Translations under genes and position numbers: made by a program
Part shown: piece by piece, positions 28,001-35,656 of the stretch
How positions within the stretch are numbered: position 1 is the first letter of the stretch
How the letters are laid out: the number at the start of each line of letters is the position of its first letter
Notes under the pieces: generated by a model
Seen by the model: the letters and a program-made list of their open reading frames with translations, nothing else
The model's database searches: none
What the model was told of the DNA's origin: nothing
Source: JAKLFA01 sp038222225
GTDB lineage: Bacteria > Omnitrophota > Gorgyraeia > Zapsychrales > JANLHA01
Length of the DNA stretch: 64,000 nucleotides
Reading direction: 5' to 3'
Assembly (NCBI GenBank): GCA_038222225.1
Contig: JBBRHV010000007.1
Location: 1 to 64,000, forward strand

Positions 28001-28232
28001 GTAGAAACCGGAGGAAAATGGGGACTGAACAAATTATTGCGTGGTCGGTTTTTTATTCTTGATGTGCTTATTTCACTTCAAAATATTTCAAATTTTTTTA
28101 TTTGTCGGCTTTGATTTTCCTGAAATTTGTGTATTGTTTTTTTTGTTTCCGTCTATTTCAATGTGTTTCCATTTGTTTCATCCATCACGCTTCTTCCTTC
28201 TTCCTTCTTGCATCCCGTGTCCCATTTACGTT

Positions 28233-29249
28233 TTATTCCTCGTATACCCCAAACGCGCAGACCCGATTGCGGCCGAGCTTTTTGGCCCGGTACAATGCCC
28301 AGTCGGATTTATCGATCAATTCAGCCATTTTCCTGCCGTCATTGGGAAATGCAGTTGAGCCAACGCTTACGGTCACATGAATATCCTTGTCATAGGCATG
28401 AATCATACGGACCTCAACCGCAGCTCGCACACGTTCGGCAACATAATGAGCCCCTTCACGGTTGGTGTCCGGTAAAATCACCGAAAATTCCTCCCCGCCG
28501 AAACGCCCCACAATATCGATTTCGCGCACGGTTTCCTTAATGACCTTCGCCACCTCTCTCAACACATGGTCCCCGGCCAAATGCCCATAATTGTCGTTGA
28601 TACCTTTAAAATGATCAATATCCAGCATTAAAAACGCCAGATTGACATTCTTGGCCTTGGCGCGGTTCATTTCCTCGGCAAACCGGTCCATCAAATAACG
28701 CCGGGTAAACACTTGTGTTAAGCCGTCGGTGATCGCGAGCCGTTCGATTTCCTTGTACAAATGAATGCGTCGAAGGGCAAGGGCGAACTGATTGGTCAAG
28801 ATCTCAATCGTATCTTTCTCCTCCTCCCGTCCTCCCTTAATGGCCAAATATCCCAGAAGCTCCTTCTTCCCCTTAACCGGAAAAATAAAATGATCCGAGG
28901 CCTTCTTCAGGGCGGCCAATTCATTGGATAACGGGCTCAGCAGAAGACAATACTCATATTGGGCCTGATCACGCAGCCGCTGCTGAAAAATTTGAAAGGC
29001 CTCATCATCATCAGATGTTTTTGTGATCTCTTTGGTGATGTCATAAAGCGTATAGACTCTGCTGACCTTGTCCTCCAGTTCCTGCCTTTCTTTCAGAATA
29101 CTGTCTTCCTGCAGGATATATTTCTGAAAATGCTCCTTGGCTTTTAAAACCTCCAGTTCGGAGTCTTCCCGGCGGAGAATGACATAGTAGCCCATCGCAA
29201 CGGCTGTTGCCACGCAGTACAGCAAAAGTAAAATACCGGCCACGATCAT
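28233..29249 (-). CDS. Membrane-anchored diguanylate cyclase (GGDEF)
   Basis: 338 residues: one N-terminal membrane helix (about 2-22), a coiled stretch, a degenerate GAF-like domain (about 75-165) and a C-terminal GGDEF domain with active-site GGEEF at 251-255. The inhibitory I-site RxxD is present (REID, 242-245), so it should make c-di-GMP and be feedback-inhibited. The gene follows a second diguanylate cyclase by 18 bp, so the two probably form one transcript. Confidence 0.9.
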   Translation of the reverse strand: MIVAGILLLLYCVATAVAMGYYVILRREDSELEVLKAKEHFQKYILQEDSILKERQELEDKVSRVYTLYDITKEITKTSDDDEAFQIFQQRLRDQAQYEYCLLLSPLSNELAALKKASDHFIFPVKGKKELLGYLAIKGGREEEKDTIEILTNQFALALRRIHLYKEIERLAITDGLTQVFTRRYLMDRFAEEMNRAKAKNVNLAFLMLDIDHFKGINDNYGHLAGDHVLREVAKVIKETVREIDIVGRFGGEEFSVILPDTNREGAHYVAERVRAAVEVRMIHAYDKDIHVTVSVGSTAFPNDGRKMAELIDKSDWALYRAKKLGRNRVCAFGVYEE

Positions 29250-29267
29250 AACGCTCCCTTTTCCCCT

Positions 29268-30563
29268 TTAAGAAGCACAGACACGGTTACGCCCTTCCTG
29301 TTTGGCCCGATACAAAGCCCGATCAGCCGCCTCAATGAGCTGCTCCCGCAAAATTCCATCTTGAGGCAAGGAGGCGACGCCGATCGAAACAGTGATCTGC
29401 GCCATTTGCCGACGGAGATAAAATGTCTGTTCCGCCGCTTTCTCCCGGAACTTTTCCGCCAACTGCGCCGCTCGCTCCTTGGAACAGTCCGGCAAAAATA
29501 TGGCAAACTCCTCCCCGCCGTAACGGCAAATCAGACTGCCCGGGATATTGAACATCTCCATCAACAGCAGGCTGACGCTTTTTAAAACGATATCTCCGGC
29601 CATATGCCCGAACTGATCATTGTGTTTTTTAAAATAATCCAGATCCACCATGATAAAGGACAACTCTTTCTTCTGCCGGATCTCACGGTTGATTTCATAA
29701 GCCAGCCGCTGCAGAAAGTGACGGCGCAAATACAGTTCCGTTAAACTGTCGCGAATGGCAAGTTCTTCGATTTTTTCATAAAGCTGCGCGTTCTCAATGG
29801 CGACCGCTCCCAGATCACCGACCGTCGACAAGAGGCGGATATTTTCTGTCTGGAAATAATTTTCAACCGGGGTGTCAATGCGGAGAATGCCGATCGCCTT
29901 ATTGCCGATCATCATCGGAACGCTCATCAGCGAACAGATCGCCCGATCATCTTCCACTTTGATTTTTTCCGCATCAAAACGGAAATCACACGCAATATCC
30001 TCGATCAATAACGGCTGCATGTTCTTGGCGACCCACTGATCGTAGACATCCCCCTTTTTGGCTTTTATGTTCACTTCGATCTGCCCCCTATGAGAGGCAG
30101 AAATCCCCAGCTCGCCGGTCTTCGAGTGAAAAATATAGAGAATGACGGTCAAATCTTTATGCCCGAAAAGCTTGCTGACTTCGGTCGATAAAATATGGGA
30201 GGTTTCGGAGAGAGAAAAACTTTGATTTAATTTCTCAGCAAGCGTCTTAAGTTCAAAATAATCGACGAGCTTTTTTCGCGCGGATTTCAGCGCGATCCAT
30301 TGCCGCTCGATCTGGGACTCCAGCAGATTGGCTTTCTCTTGAAAATCCTGACGCTTGAGTTCGGTTTCGGCGCGCAGCCAGACTAGACGGAAATGCAGAT
30401 AAACAAAAACAATCAATAAAAATAAGCACGCCAAACATAAGGGAAGAAGAAAAGAAGGCTCTGAGAAACGGACATAAAAACAAAACCCGGCTAAGGGAAG
30501 ACTCAAAACAAATCCCAAAGCCCGCCGGGAATTAAATAATTGTCTGGTCTGTATCTTTATCAA
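29268..30563 (-). CDS. Membrane GAF-GGDEF diguanylate cyclase
   Basis: 431 residues: two N-terminal membrane helices (about 15-32 and 38-58), a coiled coil, a GAF sensor domain (about 115-262) and a GGDEF domain with GGEEF at 349-353. The I-site position reads IPGS instead of RxxD, so product inhibition is probably lost, unlike its neighbour. The likely start is TTG 30563, with AAGGTG 7 nt upstream; it overlaps the end of the ABC ATPase gene by 32 bp. No better ATG is close. Confidence 0.88.
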   Translation of the reverse strand: MIKIQTRQLFNSRRALGFVLSLPLAGFCFYVRFSEPSFLLPLCLACLFLLIVFVYLHFRLVWLRAETELKRQDFQEKANLLESQIERQWIALKSARKKLVDYFELKTLAEKLNQSFSLSETSHILSTEVSKLFGHKDLTVILYIFHSKTGELGISASHRGQIEVNIKAKKGDVYDQWVAKNMQPLLIEDIACDFRFDAEKIKVEDDRAICSLMSVPMMIGNKAIGILRIDTPVENYFQTENIRLLSTVGDLGAVAIENAQLYEKIEELAIRDSLTELYLRRHFLQRLAYEINREIRQKKELSFIMVDLDYFKKHNDQFGHMAGDIVLKSVSLLLMEMFNIPGSLICRYGGEEFAIFLPDCSKERAAQLAEKFREKAAEQTFYLRRQMAQITVSIGVASLPQDGILREQLIEAADRALYRAKQEGRNRVCAS

Positions 30564-31638
30564 AGAAATGCACCTTATTCATGTCGAATACCATATCCAT
30601 ATCCCGATTGATATCCGGACGATTATGCGCTCCGACACGAGCAATAAAAGTGTTTTTCCCCGAGTTTAAGTATAAGTATACCTCGGCACCCATCGGTTCA
30701 ACAACTTCACAGATCGCTTTAACCGTATTATCCGGTGATGCCTCAGATGTAAACAGCTTGTCATAGACATCTTCCGCCCGGATCCCGAAGGTGACGTCTT
30801 TTCCTTCATAAGGCGCGATCTTAACATGCATGGCTTGAACAATTTCAACCTTAAAACGCCCCTCATCAAAATAATATTTACGGTCTTTCTTGATGATCCG
30901 GCCGTCCATCAGATTGATGGGCGGCAAACCGATAAAACTGGCCACGAATTTATTGACCGGTTTATCATAAAGAGTCATCGGATCCGCGCATTGATGAAGC
31001 GTTCCGTCACGCATGACCGCAATGCGGTCCCCGAGCGTCATCGCCTCCGTCTGATCATGGGTCACATACACAAAGGTGGTCTGCAGCCGGATCCGCAATT
31101 TATGAATCTCGGTCCGCATCTGCACGCGCATTTTAGCATCGAGATTACTCAGCGGCTCATCAAGAAGAAAGGCCTGCGGTTTACGGACAATCGCCCGCCC
31201 TAACGCCACACGCTGCCTCTCCCCGCCGGAAAGCTGTTTCGGCCTTCGTTCCAAATACCGCTTGATCCCCAAGATTTCAGACGCCTCAACCACGCGCCGC
31301 TCGATTTCCTTTTTCGGGTATTTGCGCAGCTTTAAACCAAACGCCATATTCTCAAACACGGTCATGTGCGGATAAAGCGCATAATTCTGAAAGACCATCG
31401 CAATATTCCGATCTTTGACCGGAACATCATTGATTTTTCGATCCCCGATCCAGATATCTCCCTCGGAAATTTCCTCAAGGCCAGCGATCATCCGCAATGT
31501 CGTGGACTTTCCGCAGCCGGAGGGGCCCACCAAAACCAGGAATTCTTTATTCTCAATCCCCAGATTGACACGATCCACCGCACGGACCGTACCGCCCTTG
31601 TAAAGCTTGCTCACGTTTTTTAAGCTGATCTGCGACAT
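30532..31638 (-). CDS. ABC transporter ATPase, MalK/UgpC/MsmX type
   Basis: 368 residues. Walker A GPSGCGKST (38-46), signature LSGGERQRVALGRAI, Walker B AFLLDEPLSNLD, and the C-terminal OB-fold regulatory domain (GIRAEDVYD, EVVEPMGAEVYLY) found in carbohydrate importers. No permease or binding-protein gene is adjacent, as with shared MsmX-type ATPases that serve several sugar importers. Confidence 0.9.
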   Translation of the reverse strand: MSQISLKNVSKLYKGGTVRAVDRVNLGIENKEFLVLVGPSGCGKSTTLRMIAGLEEISEGDIWIGDRKINDVPVKDRNIAMVFQNYALYPHMTVFENMAFGLKLRKYPKKEIERRVVEASEILGIKRYLERRPKQLSGGERQRVALGRAIVRKPQAFLLDEPLSNLDAKMRVQMRTEIHKLRIRLQTTFVYVTHDQTEAMTLGDRIAVMRDGTLHQCADPMTLYDKPVNKFVASFIGLPPINLMDGRIIKKDRKYYFDEGRFKVEIVQAMHVKIAPYEGKDVTFGIRAEDVYDKLFTSEASPDNTVKAICEVVEPMGAEVYLYLNSGKNTFIARVGAHNRPDINRDMDMVFDMNKVHFFDKDTDQTII

Positions 31639-31698
31639 GACGGCTTCCCGCTTCTCTAGATTTGAAGAATGGAGTGCTTCTGAAAAAATCCTGCGCCG

Positions 31699-31716
31699 CG
31701 CAATGAATTCATTGCG
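31699..31716. repeat. 18-bp perfect palindrome across the accD stop codon
   Basis: cgcaatgaa/ttcattgcg at 31699-31716 covers the accD TGA (31709-31711). On the minus strand a T6 run follows 10 nt later, so it may contribute to termination of the accD transcript, although the geometry is not that of a classic terminator. Confidence 0.55.
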
Positions 31717-32554
31717 TCTTTGAATATTCGATAATGCCGGCCAACGTCTTCTTGAGATCCTTACGCTCTACGATCATATCAATCAATCCGTGAGCCAATA
31801 AAAATTCTGAACGCTGAAACCCTGCCGGCAAACGTTGCCGGGTCGTCTGTTCAATAACCCGGGGGCCGGCAAAACCGATAAGCGCCTTCGGTTCTGCGAT
31901 GATCACATCCCCCACGCCGGCGAAAGACGCCATAACCCCACCCATCGTCGGGTTGGCCAAGACCGAAATATAAAGCCCTCCGGCCTCATGATGCCGCCGT
32001 AACGCCGCGCAGGTTTTGGCCATCTGCATCAGTGAAAACATCCCCTCATACATGCGGGCCCCGCCGCCTGAACCCGAAACAATGATCACCGGTTTTTGAT
32101 GTTCAGTGGCCTTCTCAATCATGCGCGTCACACGTTCCCCCACAACAGAACCCATCGAACCCATAATGAACTGCGAATCCGTCACACCCAAATAACTTTC
32201 ATATCCGCGGATCTTGCCTTTTCCCGTGATGACGGCATCTTCCAAACCGGTGTGCTTCTGATCTGCCAACAGTTTCGCCTCATAGGTTTTCGGACCTTTA
32301 AATTTGAGAGGATCTTTGGATCTCAATTGCGTGTCGAGCTCCTCAAAAGAACCCTCATCAATTAACAGAACAATGCGTTCCCGGGCTGTCAGTGTGAAAT
32401 GATATTTACAGTTCAAACAGACACTGAAATTGTCTTTGAGATTTTTGACATAAATGGGCGCTTCGCATTCCGGGCACTTGGACCAAATGCCTTCGGGAAT
32501 GTTTTTCTTCTTGACCTTGACCAGCGTATATTTCTGCCGACCGAACAAAGACAT
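31709..32554 (-). CDS. accD: Acetyl-CoA carboxylase carboxyltransferase beta subunit
   Basis: 281 residues. N-terminal zinc ribbon with Cys27, Cys30, Cys46 and Cys49, then the carboxyltransferase crotonase fold (GSMGSVVGE, ISGSGGGARMYEG-like, LANPTMGGVMASFA, GFAGPRVIEQT). It transfers the carboxyl group from carboxybiotin-BCCP to acetyl-CoA in the first step of fatty acid synthesis, with AccA encoded elsewhere. GGAG lies 5 nt before ATG 32554. Confidence 0.95.
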   Translation of the reverse strand: MSLFGRQKYTLVKVKKKNIPEGIWSKCPECEAPIYVKNLKDNFSVCLNCKYHFTLTARERIVLLIDEGSFEELDTQLRSKDPLKFKGPKTYEAKLLADQKHTGLEDAVITGKGKIRGYESYLGVTDSQFIMGSMGSVVGERVTRMIEKATEHQKPVIIVSGSGGGARMYEGMFSLMQMAKTCAALRRHHEAGGLYISVLANPTMGGVMASFAGVGDVIIAEPKALIGFAGPRVIEQTTRQRLPAGFQRSEFLLAHGLIDMIVERKDLKKTLAGIIEYSKTQ

Positions 32555-32585
32555 GACGTCTCCTTAAAAATTCCGCCTAATAAAA

Positions 32586-32651
32586 ATTCTAATATCAAAA
32601 ATCCAAACCCTGATCGTATCAACCGAATCAGTCAGACGCTGATATTAGAAT
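32586..32651. repeat. 12-bp inverted repeat between DUF1015 and accD genes
   Basis: attctaatatca (32586-32597) and tgatattagaat (32640-32651) are perfect inverted copies, 42 bp apart. On the minus strand the second arm is followed by a TTTTT run, so it may be a terminator or attenuator with a large structured loop between the DUF1015 gene and accD. Confidence 0.6.
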
Positions 32652-32656
32652 CCCTG

Positions 32657-33925
32657 TTACGAATCAAATTTATAAACTGTTAAACCGGACAACAATTTCG
32701 GATAAAAATATGTTGTCTTCGGAGGCATTTTCTCGCCGTTGAGCGCAATATTCTTGAGCTGCTGAATACGGACCGGATTCATGACAAATCCCGCCTTTGC
32801 CTCACCGCCGTCCACCATCCGGATAATATCGCTCATATCTTTTGTATACGTGATATCTTCGGACGGAACGCCAATCTGATCAAAAATAAACGCCTTTAAA
32901 ATAGCGGCATCTAAATGCTTATACTCCGGCGATCCCTCTTTGACCATTTTATCGATCAGAATTTTGTTCTTTAAGCGCAAAAGCCACATGCCGTTCTTCA
33001 TATACAAACCAAACGTATGCTCATTCTGGCCGGCCTTCGCCGCCATGACCAGAAGCTCCTCCGGCTTTTTAACGCGATCCACCCTGAAAAACTCATCTAA
33101 GAGCGCAAAATCATCCGGAAACGTCTTAACAATTCTATGCATCGGGAAAATCTGAAGGTCCTTGGAATCCATATTTGTGAAATAGGTCATCAAATAATTG
33201 TACGCTTCCTTGCCGTTCTTCTTTCCGCCCTGGGCAATACGCGTATTCCTGATTTGACGGGCAACTTCATAACGATGATGACCATCGGCAATAAACACCG
33301 GCTGGTCATGCAAAGCCCCCACAATATGTGCGATCAAGGCCTCATCTGCCACGCGCCACATAATGTGGTGAACCCCATCCTGATCCAGGATATCCCTGAA
33401 CGGAGCGGTTCTTGAGACTTCATGCGCAAAAATCTTTTCCACTTTCTTTTCTCGATCCGCAAAACACACAAAAATCGGGCTCAAACAGGCGTTCAAAGAA
33501 TCCCAAAGCTTAAAACGGTCTTCCTTCGCAGCGGCGTGTGTTTTCTCATGAGGATAGACCTTGGCCCCTTCTTCATCCTGAATCCGCATCAGAGAAATAA
33601 ACCCGAGACGGCTGTGACGCGTGCCCAAGACTTTATATTCCTGCCGGTAAAAATAAATGCACGGACGGTCATCCTGAATCAAAACTCCATCCTCAAGCCA
33701 CTTCTGATAAATTATTTTAGACCGCGTGTAGCGATTCTCCTTTTCCGTGTCCGAGGCTTTTTGCTCGGCCAGCATGATCCTGATAAAATTCTTATCCGAA
33801 AGCTTATGATACGCCTTCTGCTGCTCCGGAGAGATCACATCATAAGGCGGACACATCACGAGGTTTAAATCATCGATCTTCTTCTCGTTGTAAAATACAG
33901 CTGAAAATGGTTTTATTTCTGTCAT
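32657..33925 (-). CDS. DUF1015 family protein
   Basis: 422 residues from ATG 33925 (a GTG 24 nt earlier abuts its ribosome site and is less likely). Family hallmarks: CPPYDVISPEQ near the N-terminus, YFYRQEY, RLGFISLMRI, VYPHEKTHAAAKEDR, and PVFIADGHHRYEVA. Conserved His, Asp and Glu residues suggest an enzyme, and kinase-like roles have been suggested for relatives, but no function is established that I can rely on. AT-rich DNA (33961-34060) lies upstream. Confidence 0.85.
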   Translation of the reverse strand: MTEIKPFSAVFYNEKKIDDLNLVMCPPYDVISPEQQKAYHKLSDKNFIRIMLAEQKASDTEKENRYTRSKIIYQKWLEDGVLIQDDRPCIYFYRQEYKVLGTRHSRLGFISLMRIQDEEGAKVYPHEKTHAAAKEDRFKLWDSLNACLSPIFVCFADREKKVEKIFAHEVSRTAPFRDILDQDGVHHIMWRVADEALIAHIVGALHDQPVFIADGHHRYEVARQIRNTRIAQGGKKNGKEAYNYLMTYFTNMDSKDLQIFPMHRIVKTFPDDFALLDEFFRVDRVKKPEELLVMAAKAGQNEHTFGLYMKNGMWLLRLKNKILIDKMVKEGSPEYKHLDAAILKAFIFDQIGVPSEDITYTKDMSDIIRMVDGGEAKAGFVMNPVRIQQLKNIALNGEKMPPKTTYFYPKLLSGLTVYKFDS

Positions 33926-34008
33926 AAGAGATCCCGCGGGGAGACACACCCTTTTTGTTCAAATGAACGATAAAATTATAATTATATGGCTAAAAAATAA
34001 TAACAGAA

Positions 34009-34025
34009 TACTATTATTAATAGTA
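34009..34025. repeat. 17-bp AT palindrome in the DUF1015 upstream region
   Basis: tactatta-t-taatagta, within about 100 bp of AT-rich DNA upstream of the DUF1015 gene. A possible operator; nothing more can be said. The rest of 33926-34132 holds only a weak hairpin (34085-34115) after the FmdB gene. Confidence 0.45.
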
Positions 34026-34132
34026 ATGAATTCTTCAAAAAAACCAACCAATGCATAACTTATTTATTTCCAACACATAAGAACGCCCAGGAACAAAATC
34101 TCTTTTTTCCTGGGCATGATTCAAAAAAGCTT

Positions 34133-34399
34133 TTACCCTTGGCAATTTCCCGCAACCGGGCATCCCCCGCCTGACCCGCTGGCCTGAGCAGGACATGTCT
34201 TTTGAGGACACGGCTTATTTTTGTAATCCGTCTGATAAAACCCACTTCCCTTAAAAATCAAACCTGATCCGCTCCCGATCAAGCGGTGCAGCGTTTTCTT
34301 CTTGCAGACAGGGCATGTTATAAGCTTCGCCTCGGTCATAGACTGCATCTGCTCAAAAGCATGATCACAGCCGCTGCACTCGTATTGATATGTAGGCAT
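34133..34399 (-). CDS. FmdB/CxxC_CxxC-type putative regulatory zinc ribbon
   Basis: 88 residues from ATG 34399 (GGGAGGG upstream). Starts MPTYQYECSGC with the paired CxxC knuckles (CSGCDH and CPVCKK) of the FmdB family, followed by a GSGFYQTDY motif and an unusual Cys-rich tail (CPQKTC, CP, CQG). FmdB proteins are small zinc ribbons of unclear role, often next to chaperone or stress genes, as here next to dnaJ. Confidence 0.88.
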   Translation of the reverse strand: MPTYQYECSGCDHAFEQMQSMTEAKLITCPVCKKKTLHRLIGSGSGLIFKGSGFYQTDYKNKPCPQKTCPAQASGSGGGCPVAGNCQG

Positions 34400-34441
34400 C
34401 CTTCCCTCCCTGATAAATGAACGACACAATCCGCACACTGC

Positions 34442-35596
34442 TTATTTAAAGATCTTTTTTACTCTTTCCATGGCAGACTCTTTGCCTTGTTCCACCGAAA
34501 CCCCTGCCAGCCGCGCCAGCTCTTCAAGATGCTCGCGTTCCACTGCTGATAAACGTTTCGGCACTTCGATCATCACCCGAACATATTGATCCCCAAAGGC
34601 ATTCCCCCGTAAAATCGGCATGCCTCTGCCTTTCAGACGAAAAACCTTCCCGCTTTGCGTGCCGGCCGGTATTTTCATTTTGACCTCACCGCTTAAAGTC
34701 GGAACCGCCATCTCTCCACCGAGAGCTGCCAGAATATAACTGATCCCCAAATCCATTTCAATATCCACATTGACTCTGCGAAAAATCGGGTGCTTTTTTA
34801 AAAGAATATACAAATACAGATCACCGGCTCCTCCGGCCCCGACCTCGCCCTCACCTCTGACGCGCATGCGGCTGTCATTATCAACCCCTGCCGGTACCGT
34901 GACCTCAATATGGCGCGTCACCTTGACCATGCCGCGACCGACGCATTTTGGGCAATGCTCGGTCACAACCCGTCCTTGGCCGCCGCAAGCAGAACAGGTT
35001 TGCGCCATACGGAAAAACCCGCTGGACATCACAACCTGTCCCGAACCGCCACAGGTTGAACATGTTTTGATCGTATCCTTACTCTTAGCCCCGGAACCGT
35101 TACAATCCACGCAATGTTCATAACGGGGAACCGTGATTTTTTTCGTGGCTCCGGCGAACGCCTCGTCTAATGTGACTTCCATTTCATACTGAATATCCCG
35201 TCCTTTGCGCGGCCGGGCCTGCCTTGCCCCATCGCTCGAGCCTCCTCCAAAAAAATCAAATCCACCACCGCCGCCGCCACCGCCGAAAAACTGACTGAAA
35301 ATATCTCCCAGATCTCCAAAGCCGCTGAAATCAGCTCCCCTGAAAATGTCTTCAGAGGTAAAATTCCGGTCAATGCCGGCATGTCCATGCTGATCATACA
35401 TCTTGCGCTTCTCAGCATCAGATAAAACGCCATAGGCCTCAGAAATTTCCTTAAATTTTTCTTCCGCCTCCTTTTTCTGATCTTGAGGCACGCGGTCCGG
35501 ATGATACTTGAGCGCTAAGGAACGGTATTTCTTCTTAATGTCCTGCGCGCTGACATCACGGTTTAAGCCTAAAATTTCGTAGTAGTCTTTTTTCAT
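34442..35596 (-). CDS. dnaJ: Chaperone protein DnaJ (Hsp40)
   Basis: 384 residues, full type I architecture: J domain with HPD at 32-34, Gly/Phe-rich linker with a run of eight glycines, four CxxCxGxG zinc motifs (CVDCNGSG, CSTCGGSG, CSACGGQG, CPKCVGRG) and two C-terminal substrate-binding domains. It stimulates the DnaK ATPase. It lies 60 bp after dnaK, with a small repeat element in the gap and no strong ribosome binding site. Confidence 0.96.
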   Translation of the reverse strand: MKKDYYEILGLNRDVSAQDIKKKYRSLALKYHPDRVPQDQKKEAEEKFKEISEAYGVLSDAEKRKMYDQHGHAGIDRNFTSEDIFRGADFSGFGDLGDIFSQFFGGGGGGGGFDFFGGGSSDGARQARPRKGRDIQYEMEVTLDEAFAGATKKITVPRYEHCVDCNGSGAKSKDTIKTCSTCGGSGQVVMSSGFFRMAQTCSACGGQGRVVTEHCPKCVGRGMVKVTRHIEVTVPAGVDNDSRMRVRGEGEVGAGGAGDLYLYILLKKHPIFRRVNVDIEMDLGISYILAALGGEMAVPTLSGEVKMKIPAGTQSGKVFRLKGRGMPILRGNAFGDQYVRVMIEVPKRLSAVEREHLEELARLAGVSVEQGKESAMERVKKIFK

Positions 35597-35607
35597 GTAT
35601 TTTTTAA

Positions 35608-35655
35608 AGGCACTGGGACACTAGTTGATTTTTAGTGTCATCGTGCCGTAGTGTC
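35608..35655. repeat. Heptamer-type repeat element between dnaK and dnaJ
   Basis: Plus strand ggcactgggacacta (35609-35623) and, on the minus strand of 35633-35655, GACACTACGGCAC...GACACTA. These match the GACACTAAGGCACTA elements at 16916-16930 and 17058-17080 with few changes. The spacing of the (G/A)(A/G)CACTA cores is about 7 bp. Confidence 0.65.
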
Positions 35656-35656
35656 T

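Larger units (their letters stand above)
27744..28232. other. 489-bp intergenic region with tandem decamers and heptamers
   Basis: Holds the ROK promoter (27782-27810), an unexplained non-repetitive segment (27825-27900), a decamer array (27920-28000), AT-rich DNA, a second short decamer run (28155-28180) and a 7-bp ttcttcc run (28191-28211) that ends about 20 bp from the stop of the diguanylate cyclase gene. No protein gene is supported. Confidence 0.6.

Noticed and set aside
34085..34115. Rho-independent terminator after the FmdB gene
   Set aside because: There is a 9-bp stem (gcccaggaa/ttcctgggc), but the loop is 13 nt and no T run follows on the minus strand.
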